DNA of 64,000 bases from Mixta theicola (GTDB taxonomy: Bacteria > Pseudomonadota > Gammaproteobacteria > Enterobacterales > Enterobacteriaceae): contig NZ_NWUO01000004.1 of NCBI RefSeq assembly GCF_002895925.1, forward strand, positions 62,001-126,000, written 5' to 3'. The translations under genes were made by a program, and so were the position numbers. A model generated the notes under the pieces. It was not told where the DNA came from. It saw only the letters and a program-made list of their open reading frames with translations, and did no database searches. This document shows, piece after piece, positions 28,574-36,880 of the stretch. Position 1 is the stretch's first letter; every line of letters begins with the position of its first letter.

Positions 28574-29230
28574 ATGAACGGTGCTAATGGACAATTCCGT
28601 GCCGACCCCGCCAGCTTTCTGAGGCATTATGTCGTTAATAATGTGCGTTTTTTACAAATGATCGGCCATCCGGGCGCGTTGCCGCAGCTGCGTATGCTGC
28701 TAAATATGGCAGAAGCGCTTAAGGAGGCCTCATTCGATTTGGTCAGAAATGAGCTGGACGGTGGACGTTTCATTTATGATTTAACGCTGAGTAATCAGCA
28801 AGTTACCGGAGAAAGCGCCATCAACGGTTACTGGTGCCCCTTTATTCAGGGGACGGTGACGCCGGGATTTGTCGACGTTCCACGTCATAGCCCGGCTCAT
28901 CGTTTCGTTTTTACCCCGGCGATGAACGGCTGCGCATTCTTTATCACGCCCTCCCCGAAAGGGGAAAGCTATTTTCGCGTTTATCACAACCAGCATCCGC
29001 ACAACGCTGCGGTAAGGCAGCATATCGCGACTCATTGCGGCAGCGATCGGGTGCTGTCTACCTTCACCTTTGAAGATTACGGCACGGATGCGCATCCTAA
29101 CGCCTTTAACTTCCTCTATTATCAAAACTCGCGCTGGATTTATATCAGCCAGCCGCAAACCATTAATATGGCTACACGTCAGGTGCTGCATCGACCCGGC
29201 GGCCGGGTGGTTACCGCCGTTGCGCTGTAA
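28574..29230 (+). CDS. Unknown protein with CNF-like Cys/His pattern
   Basis: 218 residues from the ATG at 28574, which has GGAG at 5-base spacing; a longer frame reaches a TTG at 28511. I know no named family. A helical N-terminal third (1-75) precedes a mixed-strand C-terminal part. The centre reads FTPAMNGCAFFIT...YFRVYHNQHP, placing C120 in an N-G-C turn before a strand and H138 at the end of the next strand. That is the arrangement of the Cys/His pair in CNF1/BLF1-type glutamine deamidases (L-S-G-C). There is no signal peptide. It is monocistronic, between two strong terminators. Deamidase activity is inference only. Confidence 0.6.
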   Translation: MNGANGQFRADPASFLRHYVVNNVRFLQMIGHPGALPQLRMLLNMAEALKEASFDLVRNELDGGRFIYDLTLSNQQVTGESAINGYWCPFIQGTVTPGFVDVPRHSPAHRFVFTPAMNGCAFFITPSPKGESYFRVYHNQHPHNAAVRQHIATHCGSDRVLSTFTFEDYGTDAHPNAFNFLYYQNSRWIYISQPQTINMATRQVLHRPGGRVVTAVAL

Positions 29231-29245
29231 ACAGCCATACTCATA

Positions 29246-29282
29246 AACAGGCCGGGGCAGATTCACAATCCCGGCCTGTTTC
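29246..29282. terminator. Bidirectional terminator
   Basis: AACAGGCCGGG (29246-29256) pairs with CCCGGCCTGTT (29270-29280). It lies between the unknown gene and the convergent kdgF. Confidence 0.85.
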
Positions 29283-29330
29283 TATTCCGTTCGGGAAAGC
29301 CTGTTATATCCCGAACAGTTCAGATCACCC

Positions 29331-29654
29331 TCAGGAGAGGAAATCTTCGCGCTGTGGCGTAAAGGTATCCAGCAGCACGCCCGGTTCCAGGCAGACGCAG
29401 CCGTGAACCACATCGGGCTTTTTATACAGCGTATCGCCCGCGCTGACCTCATGGGTTTCGCCATCAATGGTGAATGCGAAGCGGCCCGACAGCACATAGG
29501 TGAGCTGCTCGTGCGGATGGTGATGCAGCGGCCCGACCGCATCTTTTTCAAACGTTACTTCCACCGCCATCATGCCGCCGCCGTGCGCCAGGATACGCCG
29601 CGTCACGCCGTTGCCCAGATCTTCAACCTGGGTTTGCTTTCTGAAAATAAACAT
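29331..29654 (-). CDS. kdgF: KdgF, cupin enzyme of uronate degradation
   Basis: 107 residues from the ATG at 29654, which aligns with the start of KdgF proteins and lies 4 bases after the ogl stop. Earlier ATGs at 29666/29669 inside ogl are possible. It is a single cupin domain with the metal site PLHHHPHEQ...YVLSG and the distal His in VVHGCVCLE. KdgF converts the unsaturated galacturonate monomers released by Ogl and related lyases into the linear ketouronate used by KduI. It is the second gene of ogl-kdgF, under the KdgR box upstream of ogl. Confidence 0.92.
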   Translation of the reverse strand: MFIFRKQTQVEDLGNGVTRRILAHGGGMMAVEVTFEKDAVGPLHHHPHEQLTYVLSGRFAFTIDGETHEVSAGDTLYKKPDVVHGCVCLEPGVLLDTFTPQREDFLS

Positions 29655-29658
29655 TCCG

Positions 29659-30843
29659 TTATCCATCATCTTCGGGTTGGTTGAAAAAATCGGCGCGGAT
29701 GGCGGCCAGATAAAGAGCGGGCTGCCCTTCATAATCGGTTGTAAACAGCACCTGGCGATCGTCCGGGGTAAAAGACGGATGCGGATGGGTTACCTGACGA
29801 TCGCCATTTAGCACGCGCCATGAGCTGTTGTGCGCCGCCAGCGGACGATGACGGCGGCTTTTTACATCAAACAGCCACAGCATCGGGTCGTTTTCAATGG
29901 CATAGCCTTTGGTATCCTGCACATCCGCTGGCGTACCGGCGCCGTCTCCCACCAGTAGCGTACCGTTCTGATTGCTCATCAGGTGTGAGCAGGCGGGCAT
30001 CGTCATTAAAACTTCATTATGCTGCGTCACCGGATCGTAGCGGCAGATTTCACGATCGGGACGATCCTTATGATAGGAGACGTAGATCAGCGCCGATCCG
30101 TCAGGCACCCAAAACTCATGGGTACAGCTTTCGCCTGGGGCATGATCTTTCACCTTGCGCATATTGTTGCCGTTCTCGTCGATCAGCCACATGCGGGCAT
30201 CAACCCGATCGTGCGGGCCTTCATGACAGAAGGCGACGGTATGGTCATCGAAAGGACGATAAATAGGATGACCCAGCCACAGGCGCTGTTCCAGAATGGT
30301 TTCCGCTTCACCGGTGCGTAAGTCAACGCGCAGCAGACGGCAGCGCGGATTCTTTTCAAAGAAGGCTTTAAATATCTGCCAGTCGCTGAGCGGCTCCCAG
30401 TCCTCGCGATCGATTTCAATGCCGACCAGGCTGGTGCAATCGCTATTGGCAACCCAGGTCCCGTAGCCCACCCACGCCTGCGGCACGGTGTAAATCGTTA
30501 CCTCTTCATAATTTTCCAGATCGACACGGCGTAGCTGGCGTTCGTTTTTAACGTAAAACAGATAGCGATCGTCCGGCGAGAGAAAGCCGCCAAAAGTATT
30601 ATCGCCAGCGCCTTCCGTCAGCTGGGTGGCCTGCTGTTGCTGTAAGTCGAGCAGATAGTAGTTGCGGTGGCCATCGAACTCACCGGCAAACAGCAGCCTG
30701 CTGCCGTCGTTAAAAAAGCACTTCTGGTAGAAATAGTTGCGGTGACATAACACCTCAGGCGGCGTTAAACGCACCATTTCCGCACCGGTCTTCTCATCCT
30801 GAAAACGATAGAAGGGCAGATGCAGCTGACTTCCTTTTGCCAT
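29659..30843 (-). CDS. ogl: Oligogalacturonate lyase
   Basis: 394 residues of the PL22 family, cytoplasmic. It beta-eliminates short oligogalacturonides from pectin into 5-keto-4-deoxyuronate units. It has a seven-bladed propeller-like repeat pattern (DGHRNYYLLD, PDDRYLFYVKN, PDGSALIYVSY, PDDRQVLFTTDYEG). The His/Gln-rich metal site includes CTHEFWVPDG and CSHLMSNQNG. A KdgR box lies about 33 bases before the start, and kdgF follows within 4 bases. No pectate lyase, kdgM porin or oligogalacturonide transporter is in the window. Confidence 0.93.
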   Translation of the reverse strand: MAKGSQLHLPFYRFQDEKTGAEMVRLTPPEVLCHRNYFYQKCFFNDGSRLLFAGEFDGHRNYYLLDLQQQQATQLTEGAGDNTFGGFLSPDDRYLFYVKNERQLRRVDLENYEEVTIYTVPQAWVGYGTWVANSDCTSLVGIEIDREDWEPLSDWQIFKAFFEKNPRCRLLRVDLRTGEAETILEQRLWLGHPIYRPFDDHTVAFCHEGPHDRVDARMWLIDENGNNMRKVKDHAPGESCTHEFWVPDGSALIYVSYHKDRPDREICRYDPVTQHNEVLMTMPACSHLMSNQNGTLLVGDGAGTPADVQDTKGYAIENDPMLWLFDVKSRRHRPLAAHNSSWRVLNGDRQVTHPHPSFTPDDRQVLFTTDYEGQPALYLAAIRADFFNQPEDDG

Positions 30844-30875
30844 AGTTTTTCCTCCCGCCAGGGGTTAATAAAAAA

Positions 30876-30890
30876 TGAAACACTGTTTCA
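30876..30890. promoter_or_regulatory. KdgR box upstream of ogl
   Basis: TGAAACACTGTTTCA, a perfect TGAAAC/GTTTCA dyad matching the KdgR operator of pectin-degrading enterobacteria, 33 bases before the ogl start. Confidence 0.8.
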
Positions 30891-31095
30891 CATCGCTGAA
30901 AGCATACCCCGTTCGCGGCGGTTGCCGAGCACAGACTGAAGAAAACGCAAGAAGGATCACACAATTTTTTGCGCAGCGAAAAAACATGAGCTGGCTCGCA
31001 AAGGCGTTTGATAAAGCAGCCCCACTGCAGAAATGTGAAAACAGTCACAGCAAAAAGTTGAAGAGATCTCTATAAGAAACAGCTAATATTAATTT

Positions 31096-31112
31096 ATGAA
31101 ACGCTGTTTCAT
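31096..31112. promoter_or_regulatory. KdgR box upstream of the sugar-phosphate isomerase
   Basis: ATGAAACGCTGTTTCAT, a perfect 17-base dyad of the same type, 57 bases before the isomerase start and 206 bases from the ogl box. Confidence 0.8.
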
Positions 31113-31168
31113 AATTATGAAGGCATAACCCCGGTCTGTTAACGAGCCAGGTAACAAGAGGATAAACA

Positions 31169-31807
31169 ATGAAAATTGCTCTGATGATGGAGAACAGCCA
31201 GGCGGCAAAAAATGCCGTTGTGCTAAAAGAACTGCAGCAGGTCGCTAACGGTCTGGATTACCCGGTATTTAACGTGGGCATGAGCGATGAGCAGGATCAT
31301 CATCTGACCTATATTCATTTGGGCATTATGGCCAGCATTCTGCTGAATGCAAAAGCGGTGGATTTTGTTATCGCTGGCTGCGGCACCGGGCAGGGCGCGC
31401 TGATGTCGCTGAACATTCATCCGGGCGTGGCCTGTGGTTACTGTATCGATCCGGCGGATGCGTATCTGTTTGCCCAGATTAATAATGGTAACGCGCTGGC
31501 ACTGCCGTTTGCGAAAGGCTTTGGCTGGGGTGCGGAGCTGAACCTGCGCTTTATCTTTGAAAAAGCCTTTAGCGGTGAAAAAGGCCAGGGCTACCCGCCG
31601 GAGCGTAAAGAGCCGCAGGTACGTAATGCCGGTATCCTTAATCAGGTCAAAGCGGCGGTGGTAAAAGATAACTACCTTGATACGCTGCGCGCTATCGATC
31701 CTGAGCTGGTTAAAACGGCGGTCAGCGGTCAGCGTTTCCAGCAGTGTTTCTTCGAAAACTGCCAGGATAAAGAGATTGAAAACTTTGTCCGTGAGGTGCT
31801 GGGTTAA
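31169..31807 (+). CDS. RpiB/LacA/LacB-family sugar-phosphate isomerase (SpiX-like)
   Basis: 212 residues. The RpiB-type N-terminal domain contains VIAGCGTGQGALMSLNIHPGVACGYC, with the active-site Cys (in AGCGTGQG) and glycine-rich phosphate loop. The C-terminal extension, about 60 residues longer than RpiB, is charged and helical. A gene of this kind in Dickeya was named spiX when it was found as a KdgR-regulon member. The KdgR box in front and the divergent ogl agree with that. The substrate is unknown; a pectin-derived keto-sugar phosphate is an inference. GAGG precedes the ATG. Confidence 0.8.
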   Translation: MKIALMMENSQAAKNAVVLKELQQVANGLDYPVFNVGMSDEQDHHLTYIHLGIMASILLNAKAVDFVIAGCGTGQGALMSLNIHPGVACGYCIDPADAYLFAQINNGNALALPFAKGFGWGAELNLRFIFEKAFSGEKGQGYPPERKEPQVRNAGILNQVKAAVVKDNYLDTLRAIDPELVKTAVSGQRFQQCFFENCQDKEIENFVREVLG

Positions 31808-31820
31808 CGGTATGCCGTTT

Positions 31821-31842
31821 CAGGCCAGCATTGGCTGGCCTG
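31821..31842. terminator. Hairpin between isomerase and phosphatase genes
   Basis: CAGGCCAGC-ATTG-GCTGGCCTG between convergent genes; no long T-run on either side. Confidence 0.5.
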
Positions 31843-31852
31843 TAGCCTTCCC

Positions 31853-32632
31853 TTATGGCGCGAGCTGCGCTTTACCCGCCTCGACATACTGCATATTGCC
31901 GATTTCCGTTACCTTCAGCGCGCCTTGCTGATAAACCAGCTTAACGACGGCGGCGTTCGCCAGCGGCTGATTTTTACGTGCGTCATCGGTCAGATCGGCG
32001 ATCATCGCCAGAATTGCAGCGCCTGAAGAGACCACCAGCACATTCTTCTCACCGCGCTCTTGCGCATTTTTAATGGTGGTGCGCAACGCGGACTGCATCC
32101 GCATTTTCACCTCTCCGCCGCGCTCCGCCAGCTTTTCCTGGTCAACGTCGGCGATCTCATCCAGATATTGTTCAAGCGTTAGCTTGCCCTGTTTCATTTC
32201 GGCAAAAAGCTGGCTGATGTCGGACAGGCCTCTTTTTTTTACCACCGCGCCGATCATTTCATGATTGGGCAGCCCCTCGAAGCCGCCGAAAAAGACCTCG
32301 CGTAGCGCCTTTATTTCCGTTGTCGGGATGGAGCGATCGCTGCGGGCGGCGCGGATGATCTGCATGGTTTCTCGCTGGCGGCCCGCGTCGCCAGAGTAGT
32401 AGCTGTCGAAGGGAATAGTTTTTAAGCCTTCTCCCAGATAGCGCGCCACCTGCACCCCTTCATCCGTCAGCGGAGAATCGGCCCAGCCCTGCACCCGATC
32501 CAGGGTATTAAGCCAGGTTTTGCCGTGGCGGGCGAACCAGACGGTAACGGCGTCAGGATCGTCTGCCAGCGGCGCAGCGGCGCTGGCGCCACAGGTTAAA
32601 AGCAGCATAAAAATAGCTATCCATTTTTTCAT
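31853..32632 (-). CDS. Periplasmic histidine phosphatase family protein
   Basis: 259 residues from the ATG at 32632 (AAGGAG 6 bases upstream; the preceding GTG is too close). A Sec signal (residues 1-20, ending ASA) is followed by a phosphoglycerate-mutase-like histidine phosphatase domain with the RHG motif in WFARHGKTWLNTLDRVQGW. The catalytic His is thus followed by an R-V-Q-G-W segment typical of the branch. The substrate is unknown; secreted members act on phytate, sugar phosphates or phosphoesters. The ATG lies 56 bases after the OprD-type porin stop, so the porin and phosphatase are probably co-transcribed, which suggests scavenging of a phosphorylated nutrient. Confidence 0.82.
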   Translation of the reverse strand: MKKWIAIFMLLLTCGASAAAPLADDPDAVTVWFARHGKTWLNTLDRVQGWADSPLTDEGVQVARYLGEGLKTIPFDSYYSGDAGRQRETMQIIRAARSDRSIPTTEIKALREVFFGGFEGLPNHEMIGAVVKKRGLSDISQLFAEMKQGKLTLEQYLDEIADVDQEKLAERGGEVKMRMQSALRTTIKNAQERGEKNVLVVSSGAAILAMIADLTDDARKNQPLANAAVVKLVYQQGALKVTEIGNMQYVEAGKAQLAP

Positions 32633-32688
32633 CACGAACTCCTTTCAGAACAGAACAAAGATATTTATGTCGCGCCTGTCCGCGCGGT

Positions 32689-34011
32689 TTACAGCAGCTT
32701 AAACCGGTAATCGATAATGATTTCACCTGACAACGTATGCGAACGGCGGTAATCGCCGTGATGCAGGAGTGGCGTGCGGTTAACATTTTTGTAGGACCAG
32801 CCCGGACCAAACATTACCCACACGCTAAGATCTTTCAGCGCGGGATATGAAGGCGACCAGCGGCCATAAAGGCTGACTTCGCCGCTCCATATGTTCAAAC
32901 CCTGATAGCGGATATTGCCGGCATTAACCGCTACGCCGCCCAGCAGCGCTGGCGTAAACTGGTAGTCGGTCATGGTGGCCACCATCAGCTCTTTATCACG
33001 CAGGTAATCATCACCGGCGCTGGCCAGCGAGATGAAATTGCCGAAGGAGTGGCGGCTCATATGACGGGGATAGAGGCCCACCGCATCTTTTTTCTCCGCG
33101 CGGGTATAGCTAAGCCCCCAGCGGGAACGGAATTTATCCTCTTTCCAGCTCATTTCCAGCGCGTAATGATTGGCGCCACGATCGAAATCACGCTGCTGCG
33201 CGGGCATGGCACGATAAGCGTCCAGCGCGCGGGTCAGATAGAGCTGACTGCCCACGGAGAGATGTGGCGTAACGTCGCTGCTTAGAAAGAGATGCTGCCG
33301 ACGCAGATAGCCGTCGCTTTCGCCCGCGCCGTACTTTAACGTTACGCTGTCGCCGTTATAGATAATTTCGCCAGTGGCAATATAGGCAATATGCTTGCCG
33401 CTATTGGTTTTAAAATGCAGCTGTTCAGGTGAGCTGCGGTCGACAGAACGGCTGACGTATGCGGCGCGCAACTGCGTATCGCCAAGTTCGGCAACGCCGT
33501 TCCAGCCAAGATAGGTAATTGGAGAGAGGCGCCATGAAGTGTTAATGACGCCAAAATTCGGCAGGCTTTCCCAGCCGCCGTGTAGCTCGCTTTTCAGCGT
33601 ACCGTCGCCCAGTTTCAGCTTAACGTAGCGCTGACTAAATTTGCTAAAGCCCTGCGCGTTGCTCTTTTTATTCTCCTGGCCCGCCTTATAAAGAATTCCA
33701 CGCGTATTAAAATAGTCGCTGGCCCCCAACTTAACCGCGCCATAATAAGAGAGATCAAAACCGATAAGATCGGCGAAGTAGCCTGACTTATAGTCCAGCA
33801 CCACGCCCTGTCCCCAGGCGGCATGTACGGTTTTGGGATTCGCGCCGTCCTCCTTCAGGTATTTCCAGTGATTACGTAGTAAAAGCGCCAGCGAACTGTC
33901 GCTAAAAAAGGGATCGCTTAATAACTGATGCGGTAAATGGTTATTTTTATCCTGGGCCTGGCAAAACGCAGGAAAGATTAACGCGATTATCGCTATGTTT
34001 TTTATTTTCAT
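32689..34011 (-). CDS. OprD-family outer-membrane porin
   Basis: 440 residues from the ATG at 34011 (GAGGG 4-5 bases upstream). The signal peptide ends FCQAQ. The mature N-terminus is followed by the family segment DSSLALLLRNHWKYL, and the rest is alternating beta-strand pattern with aromatic girdles, ending IIDYRFKLL with a near-terminal Phe. OprD/ChiP-type porins form 18-strand monomeric channels for amino acids, aromatic acids or sugars. The cargo here is not predictable. A possible terminator-like leader lies about 165 bases upstream. The histidine phosphatase follows. Confidence 0.85.
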   Translation of the reverse strand: MKIKNIAIIALIFPAFCQAQDKNNHLPHQLLSDPFFSDSSLALLLRNHWKYLKEDGANPKTVHAAWGQGVVLDYKSGYFADLIGFDLSYYGAVKLGASDYFNTRGILYKAGQENKKSNAQGFSKFSQRYVKLKLGDGTLKSELHGGWESLPNFGVINTSWRLSPITYLGWNGVAELGDTQLRAAYVSRSVDRSSPEQLHFKTNSGKHIAYIATGEIIYNGDSVTLKYGAGESDGYLRRQHLFLSSDVTPHLSVGSQLYLTRALDAYRAMPAQQRDFDRGANHYALEMSWKEDKFRSRWGLSYTRAEKKDAVGLYPRHMSRHSFGNFISLASAGDDYLRDKELMVATMTDYQFTPALLGGVAVNAGNIRYQGLNIWSGEVSLYGRWSPSYPALKDLSVWVMFGPGWSYKNVNRTPLLHHGDYRRSHTLSGEIIIDYRFKLL

Positions 34012-34580
34012 ATTTCCCTCGGTAGCTGCAATAAAAATGCAATGCGGCATCCGCCCTGATAAAAGGGCGACGGTTAAAACGATTTTTATTATGTAGCGCT
34101 GATTAATATTAATAATGGTTTTGTTATCATTCCATTTCCCTGGCTATCGCCTGCCGGTTTGCAATAAATATAAAAAAACCTACCTTATATGCCGCGCTAA
34201 ACGGTCTGTTAAAACCGCTGCACGAATAAAGATAGGTTTTGCCTGTTTAAAACAGTGACAATCCATGTTGCCGCTACGCTAACACAGCTTATTTGAAAAG
34301 CGAAAGGCTAATGTTTTTATTATGGTTAACAATGTGACCCGCTTCATATTTAAACGGCTTAAGATAAATTATAGATATTTTTTAATTAAAGGCGTTACGT
34401 GGCGGGGTAATTTTTTATATTTAAGGGTTGTATGAAATTGCGCGATGGCGGGCTAAGGTTATTCGCCAGAGAAATGCTTCGTTATTAACGAGTAGCATAC
34501 TGATTATTATGGCAGGCAAAGGGAGAGAGATAATAACGCGTAAAAGAAAGGGTAAATATTATGGTGAAAAGACGAACCGT
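34012..34580. other. AT-rich upstream region of the porin gene
   Basis: About 570 AT-rich bases without a convincing gene (a 76-residue plus frame at 34428-34658 overlaps tsx and has no support). It contains the terminator-like inverted repeat at 34172-34240 described separately. Confidence 0.5.
34172..34240 (-). promoter_or_regulatory. Possible leader terminator/attenuator of the porin gene
   Basis: AAAACCTACCTT (34175-34186) and AAGATAGGTTTT (34229-34240) can pair, with GCCGCGC/GCTGCACG-like inner pairing. On the minus strand the stem ends in GGTAGGTTTTTTTA, giving an intrinsic-terminator look in the presumed 5' leader of the porin message. Confidence 0.35.
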
Positions 34581-34607
34581 GGGGCAGAAGCCAGCGGCCG
34601 CTGCCCC
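34581..34607 (-). terminator. tsx terminator hairpin
   Basis: GGGGCAG...CTGCCCC inverted repeat directly after the tsx stop on the minus strand, followed by a modest T-rich stretch. Confidence 0.6.
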
Positions 34608-34614
34608 AGCATCA

Positions 34615-35484
34615 TTAGAAGTTGTAACCCACCACCAGGTAATAACCCCAGCCGGTAGATTTCACTTCAAACGGGCCATCGCCAAAGTTCAGGTTGGCGC
34701 CGTCCGCCCACTGACCGCCGTTGTGGAAGTAACGCGCCACAACCGAGTAGTGCCAGTGATCGTAGCCCAGCGCCAGAATATGGCTGGAGGCGATAGAGTT
34801 GCTGGTGCGGGAAGCGCCCGGCGTTTTATCAGCCAGATCGGAGCCCCAGTCAAAGTTGGTAAAACCGATATAGCTCAGGTTGCCGCCCCACAGCGTGGTG
34901 ATCGGCAGGAAATATTTCACTTTAAAGCGATAGCCATCCCAGCTGTTTTCATTCGCCGCGCCGTAGTTTTCCCACTGATATTTGGCGTAAACGTTAAGCG
35001 ACAGACCCAGTTTAGTATGGGTATCAATATCGGTGCCCAGGCCCATATACCAGGTATTCTGGCGGTTATCGCTGTTATGGCCCATGTCGTAAACATAGTT
35101 ATTGGCGAAATACCACTCTTTGAAGGGGCCGAAGCTCAGATCGGTGCCGGTCAGCTTATCGATAGAGAAACGTGGTTCAATTTCCATAAACAGCGGTGAG
35201 CCGTTGTCCCAAATACCTTGCTGATAGCTGTTTGCCGCGCCGAAGAAATTTGGAATGTCCACGTAGCCATAAAAATCAAACCAGTCTTTATGGGCAAAGG
35301 CTTCATATTCCAGATAAACGTCGTTGTTCAGATGCGGTCCGAAGCGGGTGTGGTTGCTGCCTACCACGTTAACGCTCTGATGCCACCAGTCAGATACATA
35401 GGTTGCATCGTTGGTTTGCGCCTGAGAAGTGACGCTGTATGACGCTGCCAACAGCGCGCCTGCCATCAACATTTTATTTTTCAT
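34615..35484 (-). CDS. tsx: Tsx nucleoside-specific outer-membrane channel
   Basis: 289 residues with a signal peptide ending SQAQ. Mature sequence follows E. coli Tsx nearly throughout: [93 protein letters not shown], and the terminal VVGYNF with C-terminal Phe. It is a 12-strand channel for nucleosides and deoxynucleosides, also a phage and colicin K receptor in E. coli. A CRP-like site lies about 210 bases upstream, in keeping with cAMP control of tsx. Confidence 0.95.
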   Translation of the reverse strand: MKNKMLMAGALLAASYSVTSQAQTNDATYVSDWWHQSVNVVGSNHTRFGPHLNNDVYLEYEAFAHKDWFDFYGYVDIPNFFGAANSYQQGIWDNGSPLFMEIEPRFSIDKLTGTDLSFGPFKEWYFANNYVYDMGHNSDNRQNTWYMGLGTDIDTHTKLGLSLNVYAKYQWENYGAANENSWDGYRFKVKYFLPITTLWGGNLSYIGFTNFDWGSDLADKTPGASRTSNSIASSHILALGYDHWHYSVVARYFHNGGQWADGANLNFGDGPFEVKSTGWGYYLVVGYNF

Positions 35485-35693
35485 TGGTTACCACATGCTT
35501 AAAGGCCTCTCTGTTGAGTCAGAGAAGACTGCGAATCAGTGTCCATTGCTGGACGGGAAGGTGTTGTTACATGCCACTCCGGGGAAGACGTACGGGTACG
35601 TCGCGGCAGCCCGCATAGGTTGCCTGTATCCTGCGGATAGAAAATAGATATTGCTCACGTTTGTCAAAGTTTGTTTCATTTTGATTCAGTTGT

Positions 35694-35713
35694 TTTGTGA
35701 CATGGATCACTAT
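35694..35713. promoter_or_regulatory. CRP-like site in the tsx/TetR divergent region
   Basis: TGTGA-CATGGA-TCACT (35696-35711) matches the CRP consensus TGTGA-N6-TCACA in nine of ten conserved positions. It lies between divergent tsx and the TetR gene. Confidence 0.65.
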
Positions 35714-35847
35714 TGTTCGCGCTGTGTGTTAAAAAATCGACAGAAAAGGCCTTTTGAATGGTAAGCAATCGCTTTCGTCCTGTACGCAAACGATTAGCCA
35801 GAGGGGAATGCCGCAGTGGATGAATGGCAGAACGTGACAGATTGCTT

Positions 35848-35886
35848 TGAACAGGTGTTCAGAAAATTTATTGAACGTATGTTCAA
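35848..35886. promoter_or_regulatory. Twin palindromic operators before the TetR gene
   Basis: Two sites with identical half-sites, TGAAC-AGGT-GTTCA (35848-35861) and TGAAC-GTAT-GTTCA (35872-35885), spaced 24 bases apart, ending 45 bases before the TetR start. They are probably bound by the TetR protein. Confidence 0.75.
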
Positions 35887-35929
35887 AACCATGCACACTG
35901 CAGGCGGTTAAATTTCATGGAACAAAGGA

Positions 35930-36511
35930 ATGGGATATTTAAAAGCGGATGTGCGGGCTGAGCTATTGTTAAACGCCGCTATAAAAGTGATGCAAAGCGA
36001 AGGATACGCGGCGGTTACCGCACGCAAAATCGCGCAGCAGAGCGGGGCGGCGGTGGGACATATCAACCGCCATTTTGCCTCCTTGAGCCAGCTAAAGTGC
36101 CAGGCATTTCTCGCTATCGTTCATGAAAAATCGGCGGAGCATAAGGCTGTCAGCGAAGCGCTGAGCGGTACAGAAGCGGTACTGGCGCTGTTGGATGCCG
36201 GTGATAAAAAAACGCGCGATATAGAAATTTGGCGTGAGGTTTCGGTGCTGGCCCATCAGGATCGTGCGCTGCATGAGATCTTCGTGTATGCGCTTAATCT
36301 TTGGCACAGTATGCTCAGCGAGGTCATCAGGCACAATCATCTGCGCTGTCATGATACCGCGCCGGCCACGGCCTGGCGTTTGATCGCGCTGGTGCTGGGG
36401 CAGGATTTACTGGCCATGCACAACGTGATTGACGGTGATGAAAGCGTTCTGCGCGGCAATTTGCTCCATCTTATTCAGCTGGAATTACTACCTGATACGT
36501 CCGCACGGTAA
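35930..36511 (+). CDS. TetR/AcrR-family regulator
   Basis: 193 residues. The N-terminal HTH (about 8-55: LLNAAIKVMQSEGYAAVTARKIAQQSGAAVGHINRHF) is typical of TetR except that the usual Y-Y-F motif is replaced by I-N-R-H-F. The C-terminal helical ligand domain is unlike known ones. The ATG at 35930 abuts AAAGGA, an unusually short spacing, but no other start exists in frame. It is followed after 12 bases by a MarA-like regulator. The twin palindromes upstream suggest autorepression. The ligand is unknown. Confidence 0.8.
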   Translation: MGYLKADVRAELLLNAAIKVMQSEGYAAVTARKIAQQSGAAVGHINRHFASLSQLKCQAFLAIVHEKSAEHKAVSEALSGTEAVLALLDAGDKKTRDIEIWREVSVLAHQDRALHEIFVYALNLWHSMLSEVIRHNHLRCHDTAPATAWRLIALVLGQDLLAMHNVIDGDESVLRGNLLHLIQLELLPDTSAR

Positions 36512-36523
36512 AGGGAGAAAATC

Positions 36524-36880
36524 ATGAGCGTAAGCGCGGCAAGCGAAAAGATGTTCACCTATGGCGTGATCCGTGAACTGATGCGCTGGATAGAAAGCAA
36601 TCCGCATCGGCGTATCACTGCGGATGAGTGTGCGGAAAAGACCGGCTATTCAAAATGGTATCTTCAGCGTTACTTTCACGCGGTTACCGGAAAAACGCTG
36701 GCGGCTTTCTGCCGTGAAAAGCGCCTGATCGCCTCAGCACGTATGCTGGTAGAAGATGACGTCACCATTGAATATGTCGCTGTACAGCATGGTTTTTCTT
36801 CTCATGATACTTTTCATAAAACTTTTGTTCGTCACTACGGAATGACGCCCGGCGAATTCCGCCAAAAGTGTCGCGAATAA
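36524..36880 (+). CDS. Small MarA/RamA-like AraC-family regulator
   Basis: 118 residues made only of the two-HTH AraC domain, the size class of MarA (127), SoxS (107) and RamA (113). The first HTH reads CAEKTGYSKWYLQRYF and the second AVQHGFSSHDTFHKTF. The GYSKW[YH]LQR recognition helix is the marA/soxS/rob signature, suggesting overlapping DNA targets (efflux and porin control). Together with the upstream TetR gene it recalls the ramR-ramA module, but here both genes run in the same direction in one operon 12 bases apart. Confidence 0.82.
   Translation: MSVSAASEKMFTYGVIRELMRWIESNPHRRITADECAEKTGYSKWYLQRYFHAVTGKTLAAFCREKRLIASARMLVEDDVTIEYVAVQHGFSSHDTFHKTFVRHYGMTPGEFRQKCRE

Noticed and set aside
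34428..34658. 76-residue plus-strand frame upstream of the porin gene
   Set aside because: It runs into the tsx terminator and the end of tsx on the opposite strand and has no protein-like features.
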